From positions 52,759,578 to 52,823,577 of the forward strand of contig CM039463.1 of assembly GCA_022414725.1 (NCBI GenBank): a DNA stretch of 64,000 nucleotides. Reading direction: 5' to 3'. A program made the translations under genes and the position numbers. Shown here piece after piece: positions 12,001-20,994 of this stretch. The DNA is from Microglena sp. YARC (taxonomy: Eukaryota; Chlorophyta; Chlorophyceae; Chlamydomonadales; Chlamydomonadaceae). The notes under the pieces are model-generated. The model did no database searches. It was not told the DNA's origin and worked only from the letters and a program-made list of their open reading frames with translations. Within the stretch, counting starts at the first letter, position 1. Each line of letters begins with the position of its first letter.

Positions 12001-15000
12001 CAGGGGGCTGACCATTTCCCGCAAAAGCTGTCAGAAGACGCGCTGCGTCCTTTGGGCTCATTAATGCAAGCACACTTGAACCTGCAGGGTGGTTCCATAG
12101 GGGAAGGGGTGGTATGATCCTGATACTTGATCAATGATAGGAACTGATCAATGAGCTGATGAACTAATCATTTCCCGCAAAGACAGTCAGTAGTCGGGCT
12201 GCATCCTTTGGGCTCATTGATGCAAGCACACTTGAAGCTGCAGGGTGGACCCATTGGGTGGGGTTAGGGGAGGTGTGGGGGTGCATAGTTTTAGACAGTG
12301 TTGCTGATCAATGATCCGATGAACTGACCATTTCCCGCAAAAGCTGTCAGAAGACGCGCTGCATCTGTAGGGCTCATGGATGCAAGCACACTTGAAGCTG
12401 CAGGGTGGTTCCGTAGGGTGGGGTAAGGGGTAGTGTGGGGGTGCGTCGCAAGACGGGGTGCGTAGCAAGACGGTGCTACATTTTGCTGACACATGAGCCG
12501 ATGAACTGACCACTTGCAGCAAAGGCAACCAGATGGCTGGCCTGTATCTGTTGTAGTCATGGATGCAAGCACACTTGAACCTGCAGGGTGGTTCCATAGG
12601 GTGGGGTAGAATGATAATGTTACTTGATCAATGATAGGAACTGATCAATAAGCAAACTGACTTCTTGTCACAAAGGCAAACAGATACCAGGCTGTATCGG
12701 TGGGAGCCATGGATGCAAGCACACTTGAAGCTGCAGGGTGGTTCCATAGGGTGGGGTAGTATGATAATGATACTTGATCAATGATAGGAACTGATCAATG
12801 AGCAAACTGACTTCTTGACACAAAGGCAAACAGATGACAGGCTGTATCGGTGGGAGCCATGGATGCAAGCACACTTGAAGCTGCAGGGTGGTTCCATAGG
12901 GTGGGGTAGTATGATAATGATACATGATTAATGATAGGAACTGATCAATGAGCAAACTGACTTCTTGACACAAAGGCAAACAGATGACAGGCTGTATCGG
13001 TGGGAGCCATGGATGCAAGCACACTTGAAGCTGCAGGGTGGTTCCATAGGCTGGGGTAGTTTGATAATGATACTTGATTAATGATAGGAACTGATCAATG
13101 AGCAAACTGACTTCTTGACACAAAGGCAAACAGATGACAGGCTGTATCGGTGGGAGCCATGGATGCAAGCACACTTGAAGCTTCAGCGTGGTTCAATAGG
13201 CTGGGGTAGTTTGATAATGATACATGATCAATGATAGGAACTGATCAATAAGCAAACTGACTTCTTGAAACAAAGGCAAACAGATGACAGGCTGTATCGG
13301 TGGGAGCCATGGATGCAAGCACACTTGAAGCTGCAGGGTGGTTCCATAGGGTGGGGTAGTATGATAATGATACATGATTAATGATAGGAACTGATCAATG
13401 AGCAAACTGACTTCTTGACACAAAGGCAAACAGATGACAGGCTGTATCGGTGGGAGCCATGGATGCAAGCACACTTGAAGCTGCAGGGTGGTTCCATAGG
13501 GTGGGGTAGTATGATAATGATACATGATTAATGATAGGAACTGATCAATGGGCCCATGAATTAACCGCTTGACACAAAGGCAAACAGATGACAGGCTGCA
13601 TCCTATGGGCTCATGGATGCAAGCACACTTGAAGCTGCAAGGTGGACCCGGAGGGTGGGGTTAGGGGTTGTATGGCACTGATACATGATTAATGTTAGGA
13701 ACTGATCAATGAGCCGATGAACTGGTGTGGGGGACGGTCGCTGGTCTGTTTCGGTAGACCTACCTCCTGGGGTGAAAATCCTTTCACACACAAAAATTTG
13801 ACCCATAGGGTGGGGTAAGGCGTGGTGCTGGGGATGGTATCGCCCACCAACCCTTAGTGCGCCTACTCTTTTGTAGGAGTGGCAACGCCATTCAAACTGA
13901 ATCCTTGGTCTCGCTGGTTTGTGTCGGGAGACTCACCTCCTGGGGTGAAAAACAAAGGCAGTTGGCTTGGCACCAAACTGGCCAGGCCTGGGTCGCTGGT
14001 TTGTGTCGGGAGACTCACCTCCTGGGGTGAAAAACAAGGGCAGTTGGCTTGGCACCAAACTGGCCAGGCCTGGGTCGCTGGTTTGTGTCGGGAGACTCAC
14101 CTCCTGGGGTAAAAATCCTATCACAACCAGTCACAACTTAAAAAAAACATTGGGTGGGGTAAGGGATGGTGGGATACGCTGCTCACCTGCCCCATCAGGA
14201 TCCTCACCACCCACCTACCTACCTACCTCCCACCCACCCACCTACCCCCACCCTCCCACTCAACCACCTTCCCACCTACCCACCCACCTACTCATCCACC
14301 TATTCACCTACCCACCAGCTGCAAGGGCCACAGCCTCCAAAGTATCCACCAGCTGCTCAATTCCTATCTAGGCCGATTCATCTCCCCCTCCCCACCCTCC
14401 TACCTACCCCCCACCCTCCTACCCCCACCACCCCTCTCAACCACCGACCCACCCACCCACTCAACCACCTATCCACCTACCTTCCCCATCCGGAGACAGC
14501 AGTTGCTGAGACAGACCGAGGATGAGATCACGATCGAGCCTTGGTGAAAATCCTTTCACAACTAAAACAAAAATGGGGTGGGTTAAAGGATGGTGGGATA
14601 TGCTGCCCACCTTCTCCATCAGGATCCTCCCCACCCTCCTACCTACCCACCACCCACCCACCTACCTACACCCACCCACTCAACCACCTATCCACCTACC
14701 TTCCCCACCAGGAGACAGCAGTTGTTGAGACAGACCAAGGATGAGATCACGATCGAGCTTTGGGCTCTCAGTGAAAATCCTTCCACAACTAAAAAAACAA
14801 TGGTAGGGTAAGGGGTGGTGGGATACGCTGCTCACCTTCCCCATCTGGAGACAGGAGTTGTTGAGACAGACCGAGGATGAGATCACGATCAAGCTTGGGG
14901 CTCTCGATCCAGCAAGCAGCCTCCAAGAATGAAATGACCTCCTGACCGCTCAGTGAACGGTGATTTTCCCCGACCTGGTAGTAGACAGCCTCTACCCAGG

Positions 15001-15249
15001 ACTCTGGAGGCTGCACCCGCATCTTGGCCAATACTAACAGCAGACCCACAGTGTGCTTCAAATCTGTTTGTGACATAGATGCCTCCCACACCTTGTACAG
15101 CTTGACGAGCCAGGCTGGCGAGGGCACATGCCCCGCTCGTCCACATGTGCTTAAATAGGACACTATCAGGCTAGGCTCCATTTGGTTCAGACAGCTGTGG
15201 GAGGTGAGCTCAAAGACGCCTAGGAATGGCGCTGCTAGCTGGGCCATGG
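750..15249 (-). CDS. OPR (octotricopeptide repeat) protein, partial, 12 exons seen
   Basis: Exons in transcript order: 14836-15249, 11890-12081, 10910-11151, 9246-9362, 9117-9209, 8694-8906, 7550-7816, 5375-5577, 4766-4953, 3711-3787, 1892-1975, 750-860. All junction phases agree, giving about 733 aa without a stop. The product is a string of roughly 38-residue helical repeats with the OPR signature: a P-P-x-E-W-like start (PPESW, LPKDW, PSAEW, QPETEW, PSPAW) and a later L-a-x-x-x-W-a-l-a-k-L segment (LATVVWGMAKL, LSTLVWAFAEL, LTNTLWALARL). OPR proteins of green algae bind specific chloroplast or mitochondrial RNAs and control their stability, splicing or translation; targeting cannot be judged because the N-terminus is not resolved. 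Exon 1 begins after a cttcag acceptor with two bases finishing a codon, so the ATG at 15247 need not be the start. The 3' end is beyond base 1. The exon 5 end (9117) and the weak acceptor of exon 4 are the least certain points. Confidence 0.8.
861..1650. repeat. acceptor-side duplications of the last OPR exon, ~119 bp unit
   Basis: About six copies of a unit near 119 bp. Each contains, on the minus strand, the acceptor tctgtttctcag, the exon start MRAKLPSMSPQ and an AT-rich tail of aataat motifs. The genuine exon is the lowest-coordinate copy (start at 860), where the reading frame continues. Copies at about 1420 and 1565 are the most diverged. Confidence 0.75.
1655..1891. repeat. short tandem copies of an OPR donor site
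   Basis: Eight or nine copies of a roughly 20-27 bp unit, each holding acatcactcaccgc, the reverse complement of the donor region (GCG then gtgagtgatgt) of the exon ending at 1892. It is the smallest unit in the window that still carries a complete 5' splice site. Confidence 0.7.
2023..2155. repeat. GTAT/GTCT microsatellite
   Basis: Tetranucleotide repeat, first gtat then gtct, then a gcat mix. The apparent small open frames here on both strands are repeat artefacts. A non-repetitive patch follows at about 2160-2250, resembling the reverse strand near 51.99-52.08 kb. A C-run and a CA repeat lie at about 2400-2460. Confidence 0.85.
2550..2704. mobile_element. partial hAT-like MITE
   Basis: Shares the internal gaccaaaggcgagtatga motif, the atgatatcatat-type palindromes and the 3' end gccgttcccta with the fuller copies at 6364 and 50941. 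The 5' terminus is not recognisable, so the copy is probably truncated. It sits inside an OPR intron directly beside the first donor-side duplication. Confidence 0.5.
2705..3710. repeat. donor-side duplications of OPR exon 3711-3787
   Basis: Seven or so copies of about 120-150 bp. On the minus strand each repeats the coding end (SDYLSIVHAYLPALDGQ-like) followed by gtcagt or gtctgtg, with an intron spacer of aacacaaacatgcatggtg. Copies at about 3330-3650 are nearly identical, so the amplification is recent. Confidence 0.75.
3788..4765. repeat. 66-bp acceptor-side array and 15-bp array in an OPR intron
   Basis: From about 3850 to 4450 a unit near 66 bp recurs; it carries accctaatcgcgcaaatg, whose reverse complement includes the gattag acceptor of the exon starting at 3787. 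The spacer is rich in tttaggtttaggt. From about 4560 to 4760 a 15-bp unit (accagctaagtgctg) recurs, with one copy of the preceding exon's donor (cccctacctacctg). Confidence 0.7.
4954..5374. repeat. intron with acceptor-side copies, CA/G runs and a GA repeat
   Basis: Copies of the start of the exon at 4953 (PSAEWTTAFQEG-like on the minus strand) occur at about 5100-5180 and 5255-5290. Between them are C-rich and CA-rich stretches, G-runs at about 5205-5250 and an AG dinucleotide run at about 5293-5330. Confidence 0.65.
5578..6360. repeat. 126-bp acceptor-side array of OPR exon 5375-5577
   Basis: Copies at 126-bp spacing (gtgtagcttg at about 5602, 5728, 5854) repeat the first roughly 100 nt of the exon and its cccacag acceptor. 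Degenerate copies with a TTTG microsatellite and a long G-run follow to about 6360. Confidence 0.75.
6364..6504. mobile_element. hAT-like MITE, complete
   Basis: A 141-bp AT-rich element with inverted ends: TAGGGATAGGCA at the left and the complement of TAGGGACCGGCAAA at the right. Its interior is mostly overlapping ATATGATATCATAT palindromes. It is flanked by agcatatg (6356-6363) and agcatctg (6505-6512), a 7/8 match to an 8-bp target-site duplication. 8-bp duplications and TAGGG-type ends are typical of hAT transposons. No coding capacity. Confidence 0.7.
6590..7549. repeat. donor-side array of OPR exon 7550-7816
   Basis: Five or six copies of about 150-190 bp. Each holds, on the minus strand, KPYQLAFIFGSLQSL-like coding sequence, CPMDATFVDQ and the gtacag/gtaagg donor, then an intron spacer with a conserved tcaaatttgatacc. 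Confidence 0.75.
7817..8290. repeat. acceptor-side copies with long G-runs
   Basis: Copies at about 7880-7975 and 8040-8110 repeat the start of the exon at 7816 (minus strand: cctgcag, then AMVTALQPHL and MHHTNTL). Between them the plus strand is almost pure G with scattered A/T. The Pro-rich open frames on the minus strand are artefacts of the C-runs. Confidence 0.7.
8395..8693. repeat. donor-side copies of OPR exon 8694-8906, with a fragment of the hairpin-capped family
   Basis: Copies of about 55-60 bp contain cctcacctgcacgcgctcat, the reverse complement of the exon end YERVQ plus gtgagg. At about 8530-8585 lies a partial reverse copy of the dispersed hairpin-capped element (gggagcccccagggttatcc). 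Confidence 0.65.
8907..9116. repeat. acceptor-side copy of OPR exon 8694-8906
   Basis: About 130 bp repeats the exon start on the minus strand (MDIQMGFSFLNKLSHE against MDIPMGFSFLNKLADD in the genuine exon), with the preceding pyrimidine tract. It is open in the same frame, so it could be read as exon extension rather than intron; the acceptor at 8907 was chosen because it follows the better pyrimidine tract. Confidence 0.55.
9363..10909. repeat. OPR intron made of ~180-bp coding-derived repeats
   Basis: Eight or nine copies of about 150-210 bp fill the intron between exons 10910-11151 and 9246-9362. Each copy has a short coding-derived piece (SLLIVALK-like) followed on the minus strand by agcagctta/agctggtca and a tttaggt-rich spacer. 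Near the 5' end the piece is followed by gtaggg (donor-like); near the 3' end it reads gtgctgcag then AGGTCCGGG (acceptor-like). Confidence 0.75.
11152..11880. repeat. OPR intron: acceptor-side copies, CAA/CCA microsatellites, one donor-side copy
   Basis: Copies of the start of exon 10910-11151 (IERQLPT-like, minus strand) lie at about 11260-11300 and 11340-11375. From 11455 to 11635 there are CAA and CCA repeats. At about 11630-11700 lies a diverged copy of the preceding exon's end (GPAAG with gtaag). A MITE end fragment (atatgccggtccctac) lies near 11868-11885. Confidence 0.65.
12082..13660. repeat. 150-bp tandem array carrying an OPR exon start and acceptor
   Basis: Six near-identical copies at an exact 150-bp period (gctgtatcgg at 12691, 12841, 12991, 13141, 13291, 13441), plus four or five diverged copies at the exon-proximal end. 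Each contains the start of the exon at 12081 (SSVLASM and ARLLTAFA-like on the minus strand) and a ctgcag acceptor. Copies next to the exon match its coding sequence better; the regular block has drifted. Confidence 0.85.
13830..14125 (+). repeat. dispersed family (gtgtcgggagactc type), 3 tandem units
   Basis: A unit near 81 bp with ggtttgtgtcgggagactca and cctcctggggtgaaaa recurs three times after a less repetitive head (cgcctactcttttgtagg). A single inverted copy with the same head lies at about 50750-50930, which marks it as a dispersed element rather than local intron sequence. Confidence 0.6.
14150..14835. repeat. donor-side copies of OPR exon 14836-15249 in a CCTA-rich intron
   Basis: Copies at about 14480-14545 and 14700-14775 repeat the exon end (LDRDLILGLSQQLLSP on the minus strand) with its donor. 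A copy of the downstream exon's 3' end (EAVALAAG) lies at about 14325-14375. The spacers are cctacccacc-type repeats. Confidence 0.7.
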
Positions 15250-15339
15250 CTGAAGGGAAGGGGGGCGCCGCCTGGGGAGAGGAGCCAGATAGGGGCCCCC
15301 CACTGTATGCGAAGGCAATGGCTCCACCCTGTCACAAGG

Positions 15340-15530
15340 GGGCGGGATGGGATGGGATGGGATGGGAAGGGATGGATGGGATGGGTTGGGTTGGTTGGGG
15401 TGGGATGGGGTGGGATGGGATGGAATGGGATGGGATGGGATGGGATGGGATGGATGGGATGGGATGGGATGGGTGGGATGGGGTGGTTGGTTGGGTTGGT
15501 TGGGTTGGGGTGGGGTGGGTGGGTGGGGGG
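15340..15530. repeat. GGGAT minisatellite
   Basis: A near-pure gggat/ggat/ggtt repeat on the plus strand, open in several frames on both strands and therefore a source of false proteins. Dense G-triplets make G-quadruplex formation likely on this strand. Confidence 0.85.
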
Positions 15531-16125
15531 GAGCATGTATCAATACAAATGCTATGAATCGAGGGGGGAGGGGAGATGGAGCAGTGTATCAATACAAAAT
15601 GCTATACATCGAGGGGGGGGGGGGGGGGGTAAATGAAGAAGTGTATCAATAGAAAATGCCTAAATCGAGGGGGGGGGGGGGGGGGGGGGGGGGGGAAGAG
15701 CGGGGGAGCAGCTGTATCAATACAAAATGCTATACATCGAGAAGAGGGGGAGGGGGATGGAGCAGTGTATCAATAGAAAATGCTCTAAATCGAAGGGGGG
15801 GGGGGGGGAGGGGGGGGGGAAGCAGTGAATCAATAAAAAATGCTCTAAATGGAGAGGGTGGAGGGGGGGGGGGGGGGAGATGCAGCAGTGTATTAATACA
15901 AAAAGGCTATAAATCGAGGAGGGGGGGGGAAGGGGGGGGGGGAGGGGAGATGAAGCAGTTTATCGATACAAAATTCCTAAATCGAGGGGGGGGGGGGGGG
16001 GGGGGGGAGCAGGGGGAGAAAGTGCAACAATATGCAATGCTCAAATTGAAGGGGGGAGAGGGGGTTCAAAGAAGTGCATGAATATGAAATGCTATAAATT
16101 GAAGGGGGAGAGAGGGGGGTGAAGA
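15531..16125. repeat. ~55-bp repeats ending in long G-runs
   Basis: Ten or so units of the form tgtatcaatacaaaatgcta, then taaatcgag, then a G-run of 8-30. The variable G-runs make the length of this stretch unreliable in any assembly. Confidence 0.8.
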
Positions 16126-16127
16126 AG

Positions 16128-16790
16128 CGCAACACTCAACGTTCTGGAATATCTTCTGAATGATTGTTGCCATCTGAACTTCTGGAATGGTATCGGAAAG
16201 AGTGCAACATTCCAACCTTCTGGAATATCTTCTGAAAAAGTGCAATACACTTATCCTCTGGAATATCTTATGAAGGAGTGCAACACTCTAATCTTCTGGA
16301 ATGCCTTACGATGGAGTGCGACACTCTAACCCTCTGGAATATATTCTGAAAAAGTGCAATACTCTAATCTTCTGGAATATCTTCTTAAAAGTGCAATACT
16401 CTTATCCTCTGGAATATCTTTTGAAGGAGCGCAACACTCTAAACCTTCTGGAATATTTTATTAATGATTGCTGCAATCTGAACTACTGGAATGGTATCGG
16501 AAAGAATGCAACACTCTAACCTTCTGGAATATCTTCTGAAAAAGTGCAATACTCTTCTCCTCTGGAATATCTTCTGAAAAAGTGCAACACTCTAACCTTC
16601 TGGAATATTTTATGAATGATTGCTGCAATCTGAACTTCTGGAATGATATCTGAAAGAGTGCAGCACTCTAATCTTCTGGAATATCTTATGAATGATTGCT
16701 GCAATCTGAACTTCTGGAATGGTATCGGAAAGAATGCAACACTCTAAATTTCTGAGCTAGTCTCTGGGATAATGCAACGCCTTCTTTGGA
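16128..16790. repeat. ~40-bp tandem repeat (cttctggaatatcttctgaa)
   Basis: About 16 copies of a roughly 38-42 bp unit with cttctggaatatctt, gaaaaagtgcaa and cactctaac, with some higher-order structure (longer copies carry atgattgctgcaatctg). Degenerate copies trail to about 16980. No coding evidence. Confidence 0.8.
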
Positions 16791-18945
16791 AACAGATGAT
16801 GCAGTGCACCTTGTACAACGGTTATACCTTGTACCCCGGTTATATGTACTGCTACCCCCCTGGCCCAGCTTCAACTAGCTTCCTACAGTAGTAGGGTTCC
16901 ACAAGCTCTAGACTTCTGAACTAGCTTCTGTGAGATTGCAACGAACTCTGATCTAGCTTCAACAGACTCCTCAGCTAGCGTTTAGATGAGTTGGAGCCTG
17001 AGGCATGACCACTTCTGATGCAGCTTCAACTAGCTTCCTATTGTAGTACTGCCATCCCCCGTCGGAGGTTACAAGGGTTTCCCCGGGTTTTCCAAGCACT
17101 CTGACAGCGGCCATAAAGCGATGAGCGGCAAGCTCGTAGATCACTGAATGGAAAGCTATTAATCGATACATTGGGATCTGCCTCCAGCTGTCTGTCGGAT
17201 AATTGTTGGAGGCTACAGGGTCTCGATGCAGGGCCGATGCATGCACAAGTGCGATAGAGTGAAATAATAATTTCAGGCGCAAGAGTAGAAGGGGAAAGCA
17301 TGCACTCTTGCTCAGCTGCGCAGCAGGGTCGGGGGGAAACCGCAAAAAACGCACGCACCTTGCGAGCGACTCCACGTGGCCTCCCATGCACCTGCGGACA
17401 AAATATCGCCAGGACATTTGTAAGAATACTAGCGTTGTGGACAGCCAAAGAAGGCTTCTAAGTGCGATTAATAGCTGTGGCGACAGGTTCCTCGTGCACC
17501 CGCGCCCGCGGTTGGCCAGTTGCAGACACATTTTTCAGCAGATCGAATTGAAGCGTGCCGCCTTAGCGAGCATCAATGAAATTTGTTGATGCTATGAATG
17601 GCTATGGTTGGGAGCAAACTCGCCGTTCGAATTCTGGGCGCAGGTTCCAACACAGCATGCCTCCGTTGCGTCAGCGACAGCGCATGTGTGGGTGTAGACA
17701 ACGAAAAATGCATCTCAAGCTGCTGTGTGCGATGGTAGAACTGAGAGGCAGATTATACGAGGAGCGATCTGGGAACAGCACAATTGCGGACAAGTAACGG
17801 AAAATAGGCGCGGCTTGAGGAATACAAGACTCGAGCGAGCAATGACAAGCGAATGAGACAGGAAGGGATAGAGGGAGGAGTCTTAAGAGATGCGCTGCAC
17901 AGTCGAAACAAATTGTCAACGTTATACAACTTTCATATTCAGCTGTTTACTTCTAGGGCTTTTTCCCGGACAAATGTCCCGCGCAGCGCAGCAGCAGCCG
18001 TATCTAGAAAGGGGGCCTGGTTGGACCAGACCCCCGGACCTCCCCCCCCCCCCCCCCCCCCCTGCGCCCCGCGCCCCCGATTTGCATGCTGGAGCAACCA
18101 AGCCATGCCCCGCCTTCCCCTCATTGTCCAACCCTTGTTGACCAACCCCAGCTTAAGCTGATGATGCGTATTCGCCTTATTCCTCTGCCGCTTTTCCAGT
18201 CACAGAAGCGAGCAGGAACGCTGAGCAGGAGGAGACCAACGAGCCTGCCTGGATTGGTTTCGAGCCATGTAGAGCACGACAAAAAACCTGCAGATCCGTG
18301 GAGATCGGCATTTTTTCTTGTTCCGACCCTGATCCCTCGCTGCTCTATACATCCTCTTTCCTCGATTATCCTCGATCCTTGACCTTCTATGTACGATCCT
18401 TGCCTCCCCGCGCTCGTGTCACATGCGAATCTGAATAATTGTATCTGCTTCCTGCTGCTTGCTGCCATATTTTGCTTTTCCGGCCCAATTCGAATGTCTC
18501 CCTCTAGCTGCTGAAAATGATGGATGGAACTATGGAAGATTTATGCTGCCAATTCTAGCTAGACTGGATCTGCTGCATGGTTCACATAGTCTTCGATGCT
18601 AGGCTTTGCCTCCATTGCATAGTCTGCAAGCCTATGACACGGCTAGATGGGTGTTAAGGGTGCATTAGCTGTTACCACTGAGATTCTGAGATCAGGTCCG
18701 TAACTATAACTCTGCATTCCTAACCAATCAGTCAGTGGGATAACTTAGGAGTTCTCTACACCAAGCAGTTCCACTTGAACTGGCTCATCGTCTACTTGCT
18801 GCCACCACAGGGTATGTCCCTGGTAGTGATGCTCTAGAACGAAAAGAAAAAAAATTAGTAGCCCTGCAGGAGGTACCAAAATGGTTTGGCCTCAGTAACC
18901 GGCCCCCTGGCTGGCGTCTGTGGAGGCTCATGTTGCGTTTCTCAC
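16790..18945. other. low-repeat stretch without a recognised gene
   Basis: Composition differs from the neighbouring introns: mostly unique sequence, with a C-run at about 18040-18062. A 186-codon minus-strand frame at 16971-17531 has an Arg/Leu-rich start that could suit an organelle transit peptide of the OPR gene downstream, with a possible cag/gtgcat donor near 17392. Its phase does not join the known first OPR exon directly, so it is not called as coding. It may hold the OPR promoter and 5' exons. Confidence 0.4.
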
Positions 18946-19084
18946 CGTTTGGTTGGGCGTTGAGTGTTCTTGGACGTGGGAGTCCGGGGAAGCAGTAGGC
19001 AGAGACGACAGCGGCCAAAGTGGTTCTGGAGTTCTTTGACGACAGCGGGGTCTCGACGCAGAGGGGTTAATTCCTGGGCAGGTT
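18946..19084 (-). CDS. candidate internal exon of an unidentified gene
   Basis: A 139-nt segment between a strong acceptor (cttttgtctctcag) and donor (gtgaga). One frame is open throughout and reads PAQELTPLRRDPAVVKELQ followed by a Cys-x-x-Cys-like piece and a basic tail. The acceptor with about 25 bp of flank is duplicated upstream on the same strand at about 19635-19660, the arrangement seen around genuine exons in this window. No family was recognised; it could belong to the OPR gene's 5' region or to a transposon. Confidence 0.3.
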
Positions 19085-19269
19085 CTGAGAGACAAAAGAC
19101 GAGTGAGTGTTACATAATAAGTGTAGATAATAATTAATTGAAGGCCGCAGTCGGTTATTGACTGGCCGTAAGACTAGCTCTCTAGTAAGTAAATAGCGGG
19201 CTTCAAAAAGGGCAAGAAGAAAGTCGCTGGAGGTGGCTGCACGACTGATCAATGGCAAATGAAGTTCGA

Positions 19270-19570
19270 TCGGCTTACTAAAGGGTTACTAGCTATTAAT
19301 ACGAGTCAACCAGGGGCGGCTTAGCAAGCTATCGAGTCAAGAGCACGGATGGCGCTCTGTCGGCTGCTGGAGGCTGGAATGGTTAGGTGTTATCAATACT
19401 AATCAGCCAAGGGCAGCTTTTGCTAGTAACCGAGCAAAGGGCATGGGTGGCCTCGGCTGCTGGAGGGTGAATGGTTACGTGTTATCAATACCCATTAGCC
19501 AAGGGCAGCTCTGCTAGTAACCGAGCAAAGGGCACGGATGGGATCAGCCGGCTCACAATAGGCTGAATGG
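19270..19570. repeat. ~105-bp tandem repeat, three copies
   Basis: Three direct copies with gggcagctttgctagtaacc, gagcaaagggca and ctgctggagg followed by atggttaggtgttatcaata. Unlike the other arrays no recognised exon edge is included. Confidence 0.65.
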
Positions 19571-19925
19571 GCAATCAAGATAAGGTCTGTCAACAGGCAG
19601 CATCATCATCACGACTCGGACACTAACTGAACGCACCTGAGAGACAAAAGACGAGTGAGGGTTGTGTTCAGCTCGCTGCTCTCTTTATTGTGGCGCGAAC
19701 TCATTCATGGCTTAGGGCTTAAGGAATTGAGATGTGAAATGATGCTGTCCTGGCCGGCATCTGCTGCCAACCGGGTTGCAATTGGATATGGGAATATATT
19801 GCCGCAGCTGCGGGGTAGCTGCGCTTGGCACATGGTGTGGCACGTGGTGTTCGCTTGCGACAGCGTGTACTGACAGGTTGGCGTGTTACGTACGCAGTGT
19901 TTGGGCACGCGTTCGCGCGTGACAC

Positions 19926-20522
19926 CTACTTGATTTGAAGCTCGACAAATGTGGGCAGAGTAAATTGCATGGGGAGAACAGACACTGCTGCGTTATAATG
20001 ATATTCCTTTTTATATTGATATTCGCCTCCGCTACCAGAAGCTGTTTACAGATATTTATAGGCATGTCCATGAGGATACCGACTTAACCGTATGGAATGT
20101 GGAATTCTGCGATTCCACATTCAGAACCTTTATGAATGGAAATGGCACTAAGACTTTCTGGAGCAACCTAGCCGACTATCTTTCTACTTGTAGAAGAGCA
20201 AGACAGGAAGCCCTGGACTGCTTAGTGGCACCGTAATTTATTATCCCTTTTTTTTCTTTTCTTCTTGTGACTTCTCATTTGTTAGCTTCTTACCTCCGCC
20301 ACTGTAAGTGGTCGAGATCTGGGTCCGGCTCTAGGGGGTTTAATACCTACGCCACCAAAACGGTGGTTGGGAGCTTGGTTTGTTTGTCCTCGACACACCC
20401 CTGATGTAATGGGTTTTTTTGCTTTGTGGGTGCTTTTTCTTTTTGTTTAAAGCACAGAGTCTCATACACCCTCGCGGTGTCAAGTAGACTTTAACATGTA
20501 ATGTAATGTAATGTAATGTAAT
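19926..20522 (+). mobile_element. probable 5'-truncated non-LTR retrotransposon end
   Basis: A plus-strand frame is open from 19964 to a TAA at 20234-20236, with normal-looking protein sequence (YNDIPFYIDIRLRYQK, then TFWSNLADYLSTCRRARQ). It is followed by an untranslated stretch and a tail of five TGTAA units (20497-20521). An ORF end plus 3' UTR plus short-unit tail is typical of LINE insertions. gcgtgacac (19917-19925) and gcgtcacac (20523-20531) could be a target-site duplication with one mismatch. The protein piece matches no domain I can name, so an ordinary gene's last exon remains possible. Confidence 0.4.
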
Positions 20523-20778
20523 GCGTCACACTCTTAAGTATAGCAGGCCACCACAAAGGTGCTGTGCCTCGCACTATATGCCGTTATCTCTTATCGGCCA
20601 GGTGAGTCCTTATGCTTAACTTAGCGGGGTCACACACTAATATGTTGGGGGGTCGAGGTGAGACGGTGAGTGTTTTCCTCATACTTCTTCAAGGCTAAAT
20701 GAGATCCCTTGATAGTATAGGGCCGTGCCCTCTGTAGCCTCACTAGAACACCTTATCACGGGTATTATGATCATACTT

Positions 20779-20994
20779 AGCCCCTTTCAGTGATACACAT
20801 TGGTCTAGTGGTATACCAAATCACTCCAGGATGAAGGGTCGGGGGTTCAATCCCCCCTTCGGTCTCTCTTGGCGTTGCAGGTCGTAGTCTACCGCGATGG
20901 TAGCTTGTCCAGGTGGGCAGAAAAAAAACCGCTCCCTACCCGCGTACGGCGGGTTCTCTTCACACCACGCCCCACCAGGCGTTATCAGTACCTT
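20779..20994 (+). mobile_element. tRNA-derived SINE with target-site duplication
   Basis: About 216 bp. The 5' part contains RNA polymerase III promoter boxes as in a tRNA gene: A box TGGTCTAGTGGTA at about 20811 and B box GGTTCAATCCC at about 20847. The body continues with ggcgttgcaggtcgtagtct and cgcgtacggcgggttctctt. The direct repeat tgatcatactt flanks it exactly at 20768-20778 and 20995-21005. A diverged copy with the same boxes and body lies at 46123-46353. The acceptor stem does not pair, so it is not a functional tRNA. Confidence 0.8.

Noticed and set aside
12668..13525. Minus-strand frames of 110-168 codons with a 50-residue repeat
   Set aside because: The 150-bp period is a multiple of three, so any open unit stays open. 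The frame differs from that of the OPR exon copied in the unit.
12600..13600. CRISPR-like array (regular repeats)
   Set aside because: The whole 150-bp unit is repeated without unique spacers, in a spliced eukaryotic gene; it is a tandem duplication.
15340..15530. Telomere sequence
   Set aside because: GGGAT units are interspersed with other variants and flanked by other repeats on both sides, so it is an internal minisatellite.
16971..17531. 186-codon minus-strand frame
   Set aside because: No homology recognised and a competing frame overlaps; it could include the OPR transit peptide, but its phase does not join the known exon.
20800..20870. Functional tRNA gene
   Set aside because: A and B boxes are present, but acceptor and anticodon stems do not pair and the sequence continues into a SINE body with target duplications.
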